From Sphingomonadales bacterium (GTDB taxonomy: Bacteria > Pseudomonadota > Alphaproteobacteria > Sphingomonadales > Sphingomonadaceae): DNA of 64,000 nt. Under the pieces are notes generated by a model. That model saw only the letters and a list, made by a program, of their open reading frames with translations, was not told the origin of the DNA and searched no databases. Positions 32,840 through 42,486 of this stretch are shown piece by piece (position 1 is the stretch's first letter; the number at the start of each line of letters is the position of its first letter). The stretch lies in assembly GCA_016707885.1 (NCBI GenBank), contig JADJGU010000001.1, positions 558,001 through 622,000 on the forward strand, written 5' to 3'. The position numbers and the translations under genes were made by a program.

Positions 32840-33178
32840 ATGAAATATATCATTGCCATCATCAAGCCGCACAAACTGGACGAGGTGCGTGAAGCACTCG
32901 CCGGGCTGGGCGTATCGGGCATGACCGTGACCGAAGTAAAAGGCTTTGGCCGCCAGAAAGGCCAGACCGAAGTCTATCGCGGCGCGGAATACACCACCAA
33001 CATGGTGCCCAAGATCAAGATCGAGGTCGCCTGCACCAGCGAAAGCGCGGGTGCGGTGGTCGAGGCCATCCAGGCTGCTGCCGCTACCGGGTCGATCGGC
33101 GACGGCAAGATCTTCGAGATCGAGCTTGTCGCAGCCACGCGCATCCGCACCGGCGAAGCCGGCGACGCCGCGCTCTAA
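32840..33178 (+). CDS. glnK: Nitrogen regulatory PII protein GlnK
   Basis: A 112-residue trimeric signal protein. It starts at ATG 32840 (MKYIIAIIKPHKL) after AAAAGGGGG. The T-loop has the uridylylation site Tyr51 in YRGAEY, and the B-loop and C-loop patterns GDGKIF and RIRTGE are intact. It senses 2-oxoglutarate, ATP/ADP and GlnD-dependent uridylylation. The position 34 bases before amtB identifies it as the GlnK-type paralogue that blocks the ammonium channel when nitrogen is plentiful. Confidence 0.96.
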   Translation: MKYIIAIIKPHKLDEVREALAGLGVSGMTVTEVKGFGRQKGQTEVYRGAEYTTNMVPKIKIEVACTSESAGAVVEAIQAAAATGSIGDGKIFEIELVAATRIRTGEAGDAAL

Positions 33179-33212
33179 CCAAAACATTCGGACTAACCAG
33201 GGAAGAAAGCAC

Positions 33213-34676
33213 ATGCTTAAACACATGAAATGGATTGGCGCGACGGGGGCGGCAGTTTTTGCCGCATTGCCCGCTTTCGCGCAGGAGGCAGCCGAAGCGG
33301 TTGCAGAGAGTGCCGCCGCTGCAACGGCTGCGGTTGCAGAAGGCCCGATCAAGGCCCCCACCGTCGAACAGATGGCGGGCATGGTCGACAAGGGCGACAC
33401 CACCTGGATGCTGATCAGCTCTGCACTGGTGCTGCTGATGTCGATCCCGGCACTGGCGCTTTTTTATGGCGGCCTCGTTCGCACCAAGAACATGCTGAGC
33501 CTGCTGATGCAGGTGTTCATGATCGTTTCGGTCGCAGCGCTCGTCTGGGTCAGCTATGGCTATAGCCTTGCCTTTACCAGCGGCGGGCCATTCATTGGCG
33601 GATTCTCCAAGGCATTCCTCGCCGGAGTCGATGCAACAACTTTCGCCGCAACCTTCAGCAACAATGTTTACATTCCGGAATATGCCTTTGTCGTATTCCA
33701 GATGACCTTTGCCTGCATCACGCCGGCGCTGATCGTCGGTGCCTTTGCGGAACGCATCAAGTTCACACCGCTGATCATCTTCACGGTATTGTGGCTGACT
33801 TTTGCCTATTTCCCTATCGCACACATGGTGTGGTACTGGGCTGGCCCGGACTTCCTGCCCGACGCACCGACCGATTTCGGTTACCTGTGGGGCATGGGAG
33901 CACTGGATTTCGCTGGCGGCACCGTTGTCCACATCAATGCCGGTATCGCTGGTCTCGTCGGCTGCCTCATCGTCGGCAAGCGCCTCGGCTATGGCAAGGA
34001 AGCCACGCCGCCGCACAGCCTGACCATGACCATGATCGGCGCCTCGCTGCTGTGGGTGGGCTGGTTCGGCTTCAACGCTGGTTCCAACCTTGAAGCCAAT
34101 GGACTTGCCGCTCTTGCCTTCATCAACACTTTCGTCGCCACCGCTGCAGCTGCTGTCGCCTGGTGCATCATCGAACAGTTCCACCATGGCAAACCTTCGC
34201 TGCTGGGCGCAGTCACTGGCGCAGTTGCTGGCCTTGTCGCCATTACACCAGCCAGCGGGTTCGCGGCGCCCATGACCTCGATCCTGCTCGGCTTTGCGGC
34301 TTCGGCGGTCTGCTACCTCTTCGTGGCAATCGTGAAGAACAAGCTGAAATATGACGACACGCTCGACGTATTCGGCGTGCACGGCATTGGCGGCATCGTT
34401 GGCGCAATCGGCACCGGTATCGTTGCCGACCCGGCGCTCGGTGGCCAGGGCTTTTTCGACTACACCGTGTTCCCCGCCGTACCGGGTACGTACGACATGG
34501 CAGCCCAAGTGATCACCCAGATCAAGGCTGTCGGTATCACGGTCGTCTGGACCGGTATCGTCTCGGCGGTTCTCTTCTACGGCCTCAAATTCACTCTGGG
34601 TCTGCGCCCGAGCGAAGAAGCCGAACGTGAAGGGCTTGACCTCTCCGAACATGGCGAACGCGCCTATAATTACTAA
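33213..34676 (+). CDS. amtB: Ammonium transporter AmtB
   Basis: A 487-residue channel. The signal peptide (ends FAALPAFA) and a 40-residue Ala-rich N-terminal extension lead into about 11 membrane helices starting at DTTWMLISSALVLLMSIPALALFYGGLVR. The paired pore histidines are in FPIAHMVWYW and FGVHGIGGIVG. The start at 33213 (MLKHMKWIG) follows AGGGAAG. It forms an operon with glnK under the sigma-54 promoter. A terminator lies 130 bases downstream. Confidence 0.96.
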   Translation: MLKHMKWIGATGAAVFAALPAFAQEAAEAVAESAAAATAAVAEGPIKAPTVEQMAGMVDKGDTTWMLISSALVLLMSIPALALFYGGLVRTKNMLSLLMQVFMIVSVAALVWVSYGYSLAFTSGGPFIGGFSKAFLAGVDATTFAATFSNNVYIPEYAFVVFQMTFACITPALIVGAFAERIKFTPLIIFTVLWLTFAYFPIAHMVWYWAGPDFLPDAPTDFGYLWGMGALDFAGGTVVHINAGIAGLVGCLIVGKRLGYGKEATPPHSLTMTMIGASLLWVGWFGFNAGSNLEANGLAALAFINTFVATAAAAVAWCIIEQFHHGKPSLLGAVTGAVAGLVAITPASGFAAPMTSILLGFAASAVCYLFVAIVKNKLKYDDTLDVFGVHGIGGIVGAIGTGIVADPALGGQGFFDYTVFPAVPGTYDMAAQVITQIKAVGITVVWTGIVSAVLFYGLKFTLGLRPSEEAEREGLDLSEHGERAYNY

Positions 34677-34968
34677 GTTTATGGAGGGCGTTGCTGGGTA
34701 GGCGACGCTTTCCACCAAATTTCACAGCTTGGCGGCGGGGTTTCTTCCTCCCTCTCCTAAATCCCGCCGCCTCCCGATGTTCCTCCCGCGAACGTCCAAC
34801 TTCCAAGCCCGGATCGGAAACGGTCCGGGCATTTTTTGTGGCATAAATGTTACAAGTCGCAGGATATTTGCAGGACAACACGATTGGGGGTGCCGCGAAC
34901 CGTCTTATCCCGACTATAAAAGGACCACTGCGGACCTAGATAACCGCGGATATATTCGGGAGTAGGAC
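34677..34968. other. Intergenic region between amtB and TonB receptor
   Basis: Holds a terminator (34807-34837) and the promoter region of the downstream receptor. No gene with coding character is seen; the short open frame in the middle has no ribosome-binding site and no similarity that I recognise. Confidence 0.5.
34807..34837 (+). terminator. Rho-independent terminator of glnK-amtB
   Basis: GCCCGGA (34807-34813) pairs with TCCGGGC (34824-34830) and is followed by ATTTTTT. It is 130 bases after amtB. Confidence 0.88.
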
Positions 34969-37377
34969 ATGAAAAACTTGAAAAGCCGCACCACGGCTCG
35001 CCATTTCATTCAACTTGTCGCCGGAACCTCGCTTTCCGCCCTGATTGCGCAGGGTGCCATGGCGCAGGATGCCGAGGAAGAAGCGGATGACAATGTCATC
35101 ATCGTCACCGCGACCAAGCGTGACGCCAACCTGCAGGACATTCCTTTTTCGATCAACGCCCAGACCGCAGCGGACATCCAGCGCTCGGGCGCGGTCACGC
35201 TTGAAGACCTGTCGCGCAATGTCGCTGGCCTCGCCGTCCAGAATCTCGGACCCGGCCAAAGCCAGGTTTCGGTTCGCGGCGTGTCTGCAGGGCAAGTCGT
35301 GCGCGACCAACCCGGCGTGAAAGAGCAAGTCGGCGTCTATCTCGATGAATCAGTCGTCTCGTTGTCGCTGTTTACGCCTGACCTTGATCTGTTCGATTTG
35401 AACCGCGTCGAAACCCTGCGCGGCCCGCAAGGCACCTTGTTCGGCTCGGGTTCGGTCGGCGGTACGATCCGCTACATCACCAACCAGCCAAAACTGGGCG
35501 CCACAGAAGGTGCCGTTGAGGGCAATGTCAATCTGGTCGACGGCGACGATTTTGGTGGTCACCTGAAAGGCGCGATCAACGCTCCGCTGGGTGACAAGGC
35601 TGCAATCCGCGCGGTCGGCTATTTCACCCGCTATGGCGGCTTCATCAACGCCCGTCGCGAAGGTGGTGGCGTTAGCGAAGATATCAACGATGGCGAACGG
35701 TATGGCGGCCGCATCGCGCTGACTTTCGAGCCCAGCGAAACCATCTCGATCACGCCGCGCGTGATCTATCAGAAAATATCGACCGACGGCTTCAACCGTC
35801 AGGAAGTTTTCAATCTCTACGCCAACCCGTTCACGACGACCCGCCCTGCGGTGACTTTCAATGAACGCGAGCAGCATCTCTTGCTGCAAGAGGGCTTTGA
35901 AGACGAAACGATGATTGCCGACGCCACGATCAAGGTGGGCCTTGGTGGCGTCGACCTCACCTCGGTCAGCAGCTATACCGACCGCGATATTCTGGTCAGC
36001 CGCGATGCCAGCGCGTTGACCGGCAGCGTCTCTGTCGACCTTGGCTTCCCGACTGCGGGCGTTTTACTGCCGTCGAATTTGCGCGACACGACCAAGGTGA
36101 AATCCTTCACCCAGGAAGTGCGTTTGAGCTCGAACGGCGATGGCCCGCTGCAATGGGTATTGGGTGGTTTCTATTCGAACACCGACCGCGATTATGCCCA
36201 GCGCCTGCCTACGCCGGGTTATGACGCCTTTACCGATGTACGCTTTGGTGCCGGCACCTCTGCGGCCGTTGCCAACGGCTTCCCGCTCAACTCACCCTAC
36301 AACGCCGACATCGTCTACGATATTGAGCAAAAGGCGGTATTTGGTGAAGCAAGCTATGCCTTTGGCGAGCAGTTCACGCTGACCGCTGGCGGTCGCTATT
36401 ATGACTTCTCCGAAGACCGTCTGTTCAAATCGGGTGGCTTGTTCGCCAATGGTGACAACCAGACCGGCAGTACCAAGTCGGATGGCTTCACGCCGCGCGT
36501 ATTGGCAAGCTTCAATGCGACCGACGGAATCACGATCAATGCGCAAGCATCGAAGGGCTTTCGCCTTGGTGGCATCAACGATCCGCTGAATATCCCGCTT
36601 TGCTCGGGTGGTGCAGGCGGCATCGATGCGCTGACCTATGGCAACCGCCCGCGCTATGATGACGAAACACTGTGGAACTACGAACTGGGCGTGAAAACGC
36701 AAGGTCGCGGCTTCACTTTCAACGCGGCAGCTTTCTACACCGATATCAAGAACCTGCAGGTAACGGCCGACGCAGGTAGCTGTTCATCGCGCGTCGTGTT
36801 CAACGTACCCAAAGCGCATACCCAAGGCTTTGAATTCGAACTGAGCGCAAGCCCCGCTGAAGGCCTTGATCTCGGCATTTCGGGCAGCATTGTCAGCGCG
36901 AAATTCGATTCTTCGGTTACCACCACTGCCGGTGCGGTTATTGCGGGCATCCGCGATGGCAATCGCCTGCCGACGGTACCGAAGTTCCAGATTTCGGCCA
37001 ATGCAAGCTACAGCTTCCCTGTCAGCGCTGGCGCGGAGGCCTATGTGGCAACGTCGATCCAGCATGTCGGCAACCGTATTACCCAGCCGAGCGATCAGGA
37101 AGGCAATCCGCGCAGCTTCGTTTCGGGTCTGGCCTTCGCCGGGGCACCCGGCACCAATGCGACAACGCTCAACCTTATCTTGCCCAGCTATGAACTGGTC
37201 AATCTGAGCGCGGGTGTCGATTTTGAAAACGGCCTATCGGTGGTCGGCTACGTCAACAACCTGTTCGACGAAAATGCCTTGTTGTCATTCGACCGTGAAC
37301 GCGGCGGACGGGCGCGCCTTGGCTTCTCGACCAACAGCCCGCGCACTTACGGCATCACGGTGCGCAAGTCGTTCTAA
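34969..37377 (+). CDS. TonB-dependent outer-membrane receptor
   Basis: An 802-residue receptor with a signal peptide (ends ALIAQGAMAQ), a TonB-box-like NVIIVTATKR, a plug domain with VSVRGVS and RVETLRGPQGTLFGSGSVGGTIRYITN, and a 22-strand-type barrel ending ITVRKSF with the terminal aromatic residue. The layout is that of the large sphingomonad TonB receptor families that import siderophores, glycans or aromatic compounds; no ligand can be assigned. It is monocistronic between two terminators. Confidence 0.94.
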   Translation: MKNLKSRTTARHFIQLVAGTSLSALIAQGAMAQDAEEEADDNVIIVTATKRDANLQDIPFSINAQTAADIQRSGAVTLEDLSRNVAGLAVQNLGPGQSQVSVRGVSAGQVVRDQPGVKEQVGVYLDESVVSLSLFTPDLDLFDLNRVETLRGPQGTLFGSGSVGGTIRYITNQPKLGATEGAVEGNVNLVDGDDFGGHLKGAINAPLGDKAAIRAVGYFTRYGGFINARREGGGVSEDINDGERYGGRIALTFEPSETISITPRVIYQKISTDGFNRQEVFNLYANPFTTTRPAVTFNEREQHLLLQEGFEDETMIADATIKVGLGGVDLTSVSSYTDRDILVSRDASALTGSVSVDLGFPTAGVLLPSNLRDTTKVKSFTQEVRLSSNGDGPLQWVLGGFYSNTDRDYAQRLPTPGYDAFTDVRFGAGTSAAVANGFPLNSPYNADIVYDIEQKAVFGEASYAFGEQFTLTAGGRYYDFSEDRLFKSGGLFANGDNQTGSTKSDGFTPRVLASFNATDGITINAQASKGFRLGGINDPLNIPLCSGGAGGIDALTYGNRPRYDDETLWNYELGVKTQGRGFTFNAAAFYTDIKNLQVTADAGSCSSRVVFNVPKAHTQGFEFELSASPAEGLDLGISGSIVSAKFDSSVTTTAGAVIAGIRDGNRLPTVPKFQISANASYSFPVSAGAEAYVATSIQHVGNRITQPSDQEGNPRSFVSGLAFAGAPGTNATTLNLILPSYELVNLSAGVDFENGLSVVGYVNNLFDENALLSFDRERGGRARLGFSTNSPRTYGITVRKSF

Positions 37378-37400
37378 GAACTGCTTCAAGCCAAAAGAAA

Positions 37401-37426
37401 AGGGCGGCTCTCGGCCGCCCTTTTTC
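37401..37426. terminator. Bidirectional terminator between TonB receptor and dnaN
   Basis: GGGCGGC (37402-37408) pairs with GCCGCCC (37414-37420), loop TCTCG, with TTTTTC on the plus side and AAAAG upstream, so it serves the receptor and possibly dnaN on the other strand. Confidence 0.88.
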
Positions 37427-37446
37427 GTTTAGCCTTTCGGGTCCGT

Positions 37447-38562
37447 TCAGACGCGCATCGGCATCAGCACATAAAGCGCCGGTGACTTGTCATTCTCACG
37501 GATCAGCGTCGGGGCGCTGGCGTCGGCCAAGTGGAGCTCGACGGTGTCGCCTTCAATCTCGCCCAATATGTCGAGGAGATAGCGGGCGTTGAAGCCGATT
37601 TCGAAGCTGTCGTCCGAATAGCTGCCGGGAACTTCTTCCGCTGCCGTGCCGTTTTCTGGTGAAGTCACCGACAGGGTAATCTTGTCCTTGTCGAGCGCCA
37701 TCTTGACCGCACGGGTCTTTTCGGTGGCGATGGTCGCAACGCGATCGACGCCTTCGGAGAAGCTCTTGGGATCGATCTTGAGCAACTTGTCGTTTCCGGT
37801 GGGGATGACACGGCTGTAATCGGGGAAGGTGCCGTCGATCAGCTTCGATGTCAGCACGGCGCTGTCAAAGGTGAAGCGGATTTTCGACGCTGACAGGTCG
37901 ATCTGGATCGCATTGCTGCCGCTTTCGTCGAGCAGCTTGCGCAGTTCGGCGACGCATTTGCGCGGTACGATGACGTCGGGCATGCCCTCTGCACCCGCCG
38001 GACGCGGCAGGGTGACGCGAGCGAGGCGGTGACCATCGGTGGCAGCCGCCTTTAGCATCGGATCACCATCGTCGGTCACGTGCAAGAAAATGCCGTTGAG
38101 ATAATAGCGCGTTTCCTCGGTCGAGATCGCAAAACGCGTCTTGTCGATTATCTGGATCAGCGAGGGCGCTGGCAGTTCGAAACTTGTCGGCAATTCGCCT
38201 TCGGCGATCATCGGGAAATCGTCGCGCGGCAATGTCGCGAGGCTGAAGCGCGCACGGCCTGCATTCACCGCCATGCGGCCATCGGCGGCGTTCAGCTGAA
38301 CCTGGCTGCCGTCGGGCATCTTGCGCGCGATTTCGAACAGGGTGTGCGCCGAAACTGTGGTTGCACCGGGGATTTCGACATCACCCGCAATGGTTTCAAC
38401 GATCTGCAGGTCAAGGTCGGTCGCGGTCAGACGGATCGCGCCATTTTCGCTGGCTTCGATCAGCACATTCGACAGGATGGGGATGGTGTTGCGCCGTTCC
38501 ACCACCGACTGCACATGGCCAAGGCTCTTCAGCAGTGTCGCGCGCTCAATGGTCGCTTTCAT
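37447..38562 (-). CDS. dnaN: DNA polymerase III beta subunit (sliding clamp)
   Basis: A 372-residue clamp. It starts MKATIERATLLKSLGHVQSVVERRNTIPILSN at ATG 38562 and ends ALYVLMPMRV, the conserved C-terminal MPMR.  Full length for the family; three clamp domains of about 120 residues. dnaA and recF are absent, so this is not the classical oriC cluster. A stretch of 187 bases separates it from the divergent phosphatase gene. Confidence 0.97.
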   Translation of the reverse strand: MKATIERATLLKSLGHVQSVVERRNTIPILSNVLIEASENGAIRLTATDLDLQIVETIAGDVEIPGATTVSAHTLFEIARKMPDGSQVQLNAADGRMAVNAGRARFSLATLPRDDFPMIAEGELPTSFELPAPSLIQIIDKTRFAISTEETRYYLNGIFLHVTDDGDPMLKAAATDGHRLARVTLPRPAGAEGMPDVIVPRKCVAELRKLLDESGSNAIQIDLSASKIRFTFDSAVLTSKLIDGTFPDYSRVIPTGNDKLLKIDPKSFSEGVDRVATIATEKTRAVKMALDKDKITLSVTSPENGTAAEEVPGSYSDDSFEIGFNARYLLDILGEIEGDTVELHLADASAPTLIRENDKSPALYVLMPMRV

Positions 38563-38749
38563 CGTCCGGTCTATCCCCTTTGGCCGCTCCCACACGGAAA
38601 CGGTAAGTCTTCCCAATTTGCCAAAGGGTCAAAACCCCCAATTTCGGCGAATCTTCCTTAACAACTCTGCCTTTTAGGGCAAGCCGATTGGCTTTACAGC
38701 ACCGATTAATCTGTGGAAGAAGGCGGATGACGCAAAAGGGGTTAGGGAT

Positions 38750-39394
38750 TTGAGCACAAACGGAAAAAGACTGTTCATCGCACGGCATGGCGAAACCGTG
38801 TTCAACGCGGTTGCACGGATGCAGGGACAGCATGCAGTGCACACCCCATTAACCCGCGCGGGATTTTTACAGGCCGATGCAATGGGCCGGGCTTTGGCAC
38901 CCTGGTTTGATGGAAAACCGACGCCGATATTATGGTCGTCAACGGCCGGTCGCGCGCTGCAGACGCTGGCGATTGTGGCTGAGCATGTGGGGGCGGACTG
39001 GCACCAGACAAAGGCCGATGACCGGTTGCAGGAAATTGACGTCGGCGACTGGTCGGAGCGAACCTATGCCGATATCCATGCCGAAATCGGCCCCTTTGTC
39101 GATCACGATGCGGGGCTGTTTACCGTGCGTCCGCCCAATGGTGAGTGGTATGATGACATCGCCCACCGCCTGAACAACTGGATCGCCGAAGCGACTGCCG
39201 AACCGGGCGATGCGATTGTCCTGATGCACGGCATGTCGGCCCGGGTGTTGCGGGGTCTGTTGCTGGGTATCGATCCACATCCGCAGTGCGATGTCCCTAT
39301 CGCTGACAGCCTGCCGCAAGGCAGCATGGTGATGATACAGGATGGCGAGGAGAAGATCGTCACCTTGGGCGAAGGGCAGCTGGAGCGCGCTTGA
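38750..39394 (+). CDS. Histidine phosphatase family protein
   Basis: A 214-residue phosphoglycerate-mutase-like phosphatase starting at TTG 38750. Catalytic RHGE is at 12-15 (FIARHGETVFN), with a second Arg in SSTAGRALQT, Glu in QEIDVGDWSERTY and His in LMHGMSARVLRG. Cofactor-independent phosphatase or dPGM-type; substrate unknown. The stop overlaps the TTG start of the next gene. Confidence 0.88.
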   Translation: MSTNGKRLFIARHGETVFNAVARMQGQHAVHTPLTRAGFLQADAMGRALAPWFDGKPTPILWSSTAGRALQTLAIVAEHVGADWHQTKADDRLQEIDVGDWSERTYADIHAEIGPFVDHDAGLFTVRPPNGEWYDDIAHRLNNWIAEATAEPGDAIVLMHGMSARVLRGLLLGIDPHPQCDVPIADSLPQGSMVMIQDGEEKIVTLGEGQLERA

Positions 39395-39864
39395 AACGGC
39401 TGTTTATCTTCGCTGTGGCACTAATCGCTGCCCCTGCGCTCGCCAAGGAGCGTCTGGGTGCATGGCAAAGCTGGGCGGCGTTTCGCGATGCCGAAACACC
39501 GCGCTGCTACGCCATCGGTGCGCCCGATGAATCGAGCGGTGAAGGGGGTTATGTGTCGGTCGGCTTTTGGCCAAAGCGCGGATTGGGCCATCAGGTCTAT
39601 GTCCATCTCTCGCGCGAGCGTTCGACCAACAGCGGCATCACACTCAGTGCAGGCGGACGCCGGTTTCGCCTGATAGCCAAAGGCAATAGCGGCTGGGCCA
39701 AGGACCGACAGACCGACATGGCAATCATCGCCGCAATCCGGTCGGCCCAATCTTTGAGCATCACCAGCATGGCACGCGACGGCCGCACCATTGTCGACGC
39801 CTATGCGACGCGCGGGGCGGCAAGTGCGATTGATGCAGCAGCTTTGGGGTGCGCGGGGCGATAG
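39391..39864 (+). CDS. Exported hypothetical protein
   Basis: A 157-residue protein from TTG 39391 with a signal peptide (KRLFIFAVALIAAPALA) and GGAG five bases before the start. Motifs are AWQSWAAFRDAETPRCYAIGAP and YVSVGFWPKRGLGHQVYVHLSRER. Weakly like invasion-associated-locus-B-type periplasmic proteins in layout, but without a firm match. Two cysteines could form a disulfide. Cotranscribed with the phosphatase; it overlaps the possible long form of rlmN. Confidence 0.75.
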   Translation: MKRLFIFAVALIAAPALAKERLGAWQSWAAFRDAETPRCYAIGAPDESSGEGGYVSVGFWPKRGLGHQVYVHLSRERSTNSGITLSAGGRRFRLIAKGNSGWAKDRQTDMAIIAAIRSAQSLSITSMARDGRTIVDAYATRGAASAIDAAALGCAGR

Positions 39865-39914
39865 CCAGCCAAGACTCGCTTTTCACACCCGACCTGCCTA
39901 TATCGCCGCGCATA

Positions 39915-41156
39915 ATGCAGATACCCGGCCATATCGATCCTGTAGTCACTCCGCGCGCCATAACGCCGCGCTCCGATGGTCGTATTGACCTGATGGGGAT
40001 GTCGCATCTGCAGATCAAACAGCTTTTCCTCGAAAGCCAGCTCGACGACAAAGCGGCCAAGCTTCGGTCAAAGCAGGTGTTTCACTGGATCTACCATCGC
40101 GGTGTCACCGACTTTGAAATGATGACCGACATCGCCAAGACGATGCGGCCGTGGCTGGCGCAGCGTTTTGTGATTGGTCGCCCCGAAGTGATCGAGGCGC
40201 AGGTCAGCAGCGATGGCACCCGCAAATGGCTGCTGCGGACCGACGACGCGCAGGACTATGAAATGGTCTTCATCCCCGATGCGGATCGCGGCACGCTGTG
40301 CATTTCCTCGCAAGTGGGCTGCACGCTCAATTGCCGTTTCTGCCACACCGGCACGATGCGGCTGGTGCGCAACCTGACACCGGGCGAGATTGTCGGGCAG
40401 GTCATGCTCGCGCGCGACGCGCTGGGCGAATGGCCGAAGGGCAATATGGCCGGTTTCGGCGAAGAGGATGATGAGGACGACGATAGCGGTCACTACACCT
40501 CCGATGGCCGGATGCTGACCAACATCGTGCTGATGGGCATGGGTGAGCCGTTGTATAATTTCGACAATGTCCGCGACGCACTGAAGGTCGTGATGCACGG
40601 CGATGGGCTTGCGCTGTCGAAGCGCCGCATCACGCTGTCAACCAGCGGCGTGGTGCCGATGATGGAGAAGGCGGGCGAGGAAATCGGCGTGAACCTCGCC
40701 GTTTCGCTCCACGCCATCAGCAAGGAAATCCGCGACGAGATTGTCCCGCTCAACCGCAAATATGGCATCGAAGAACTGCTTCAGGCCTGCGCCGATTATC
40801 CGGGTGCCAACAATGCGCGGCGTATCACTTTTGAATATGTGATGCTGAAGGACAAGAATGACAGTAACGATGACGCGCGCGAACTGGTGCGGCTGATCAA
40901 GCAGTATAAGCTGCCCGCCAAGGTCAATCTGATCCCGTTCAACCCGTGGCCTGGTGCGCCATATGAGTGCTCAACTCCCGAGCGTATCCGCGCCTTCAGC
41001 AACCTGATCTTCGAAGCCGGTATCAGCGCGCCCGTCCGCACCCCGCGTGGCCGCGACATCATGGCGGCGTGCGGACAGCTCAAGTCTGCGTCAGAGAAAA
41101 AGAGCCGTGCGGAACTCGACAAGCTGGCCGAGGAGAAACAGGCGGCTTTGGGCTGA
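39915..41156 (+). CDS. rlmN: Dual-specificity 23S rRNA/tRNA adenine-C2 methyltransferase RlmN
   Basis: A 413-residue radical SAM enzyme that methylates A2503 of 23S rRNA (and A37 of some tRNAs). CxxxCxxC is at 136-143 (GCTLNCRFC), and the C-terminal catalytic Cys is in DIMAACGQLK. ATG 39915 (MQIPGHIDPV) is chosen because relatives start here; a GTG at 39849 would extend into the upstream gene. An acidic insert (EEDDEDDD, about residues 183-190) sits before NIVLMGMGEPL and is not found in the E. coli enzyme. Confidence 0.94.
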   Translation: MQIPGHIDPVVTPRAITPRSDGRIDLMGMSHLQIKQLFLESQLDDKAAKLRSKQVFHWIYHRGVTDFEMMTDIAKTMRPWLAQRFVIGRPEVIEAQVSSDGTRKWLLRTDDAQDYEMVFIPDADRGTLCISSQVGCTLNCRFCHTGTMRLVRNLTPGEIVGQVMLARDALGEWPKGNMAGFGEEDDEDDDSGHYTSDGRMLTNIVLMGMGEPLYNFDNVRDALKVVMHGDGLALSKRRITLSTSGVVPMMEKAGEEIGVNLAVSLHAISKEIRDEIVPLNRKYGIEELLQACADYPGANNARRITFEYVMLKDKNDSNDDARELVRLIKQYKLPAKVNLIPFNPWPGAPYECSTPERIRAFSNLIFEAGISAPVRTPRGRDIMAACGQLKSASEKKSRAELDKLAEEKQAALG

Positions 41157-41241
41157 TCCGCCAGTAATCGCTTGCTTTCACGCCAGTAAGTCTGTCCACT
41201 ATGCGACGGGGAGGGCACCGCAAGGATTACGGAGGCTCTTC

Positions 41242-42486
41242 ATGGCTCTTATCGAACGCGTGCTCGACGGACGGATACGACACGGCACGCTCAGAATAGA
41301 ACGGGCCGATGGCAGTATAACCGAATTGGGAAGCAAGCAGGCTGGTTGGCCTGACATCATCTTGCGCATCCACAATGCATCGGCGGAACGCCGGATCCTG
41401 CTCAACCCGCGCCTCGGGCTTGGCGATGCCTATATCGACGGCAGTGTCTCGGTCGGTGATGACGACATCATGGGGCTGATTGAGCTGGTGCGCCGCAACA
41501 ACCCGTGGGAAAAGGGTGGCGAGATTGGCGACCCGGGAGTGTTGAAGCGCCTCGCCAGCCAATTGGTGCGACCATTGCGCCAGATGAACAATCTGGCCCG
41601 TTCACGCTCCAATGTGGCGCATCATTATGATCTGTCGAATGATTTCTACCAGCTTTGGCTCGACACCGACATGCAATATAGCTGCGCCTATTGGCCGGAA
41701 CCCAATATCGGTCTGGAGGCTGCTCAGAGTGCCAAAAAGGCCCACATCGCCGCAAAACTGGCGCTGGAGCCGAGGCAGCGGGTGCTGGATATCGGCTGCG
41801 GGTGGGGCGGGATGGCGCTTTACCTGAACCGCATTGCAGATGTTGATGTCTTGGGCATCACCTTGAGCGCGGAGCAATTCAAGCTCGCGCGCGCGCGGGC
41901 GGAAGCGGCCAGCGTTTCAGACCGCGTCAAATTTGAACTGATCGACTATCGCGATCTGGCGCGCACGGCACATGGCCAGTTTGACCGTATCGTGTCGGTG
42001 GGCATGTTCGAACATGTCGGCGTGCCGCAATTCGAAACTTTTTTCCGTAGCACTGCTAACATGCTCAAGGATGACGGTGTGATGCTGCTGCATACCATCG
42101 GGCGGCTGGGCAAGCCGGGCGCGACCGATGCCTTTACGCGCAAATATATTTTCCCTGGCGGCTATATCCCGGCGCTGTCGGAAACGCTTGCGGCAAGCGA
42201 GAAATCAAAATTGATTGCGACGGATATCGAAAATCTGCGCCTGCATTATGCGCTCACTCTTCGATCCTGGTACACAAGCGTTTTGGAACAACGAGAGGCC
42301 ATCGTCGCCATGATGGATGAGCGCTTCTATCGCATGTGGGCCTTTTACCTCGCCGGAGCGACCGCTGCATTCGAATGGGGCGGGATGTGCAATTACCAGA
42401 TACAATTTGCGCGCAATCGCCGCAGCCTACCGATCACCCGCAACTATATGGCAAGAAGCGAGGCGGCAATCAGCACACAGCAATAA
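41242..42486 (+). CDS. cfa: Cyclopropane-fatty-acyl-phospholipid synthase
   Basis: A 414-residue SAM-dependent enzyme that adds a methylene bridge to unsaturated acyl chains of membrane phospholipids, usually on entry to stationary phase. The N-terminal lipid-binding region (LGLGDAYIDGSVSVGDDDIMGLI) precedes the methyltransferase core VLDIGCGWGGMALYL and MFEHVGVPQFETFF. ATG 41242 follows GGAGG seven bases upstream. It sits 85 bases after rlmN and abuts the convergent thioesterase gene directly. Confidence 0.94.
   Translation: MALIERVLDGRIRHGTLRIERADGSITELGSKQAGWPDIILRIHNASAERRILLNPRLGLGDAYIDGSVSVGDDDIMGLIELVRRNNPWEKGGEIGDPGVLKRLASQLVRPLRQMNNLARSRSNVAHHYDLSNDFYQLWLDTDMQYSCAYWPEPNIGLEAAQSAKKAHIAAKLALEPRQRVLDIGCGWGGMALYLNRIADVDVLGITLSAEQFKLARARAEAASVSDRVKFELIDYRDLARTAHGQFDRIVSVGMFEHVGVPQFETFFRSTANMLKDDGVMLLHTIGRLGKPGATDAFTRKYIFPGGYIPALSETLAASEKSKLIATDIENLRLHYALTLRSWYTSVLEQREAIVAMMDERFYRMWAFYLAGATAAFEWGGMCNYQIQFARNRRSLPITRNYMARSEAAISTQQ

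Noticed and set aside
33084..34718. 544-codon frame antisense to amtB
   Set aside because: It covers the amtB gene completely, has no motif and a biased shadow composition (many Asp, Arg, Gln).
37447..38749. dnaN region as replication origin
   Set aside because: No DnaA-box cluster or dnaA/recF genes are seen near it.
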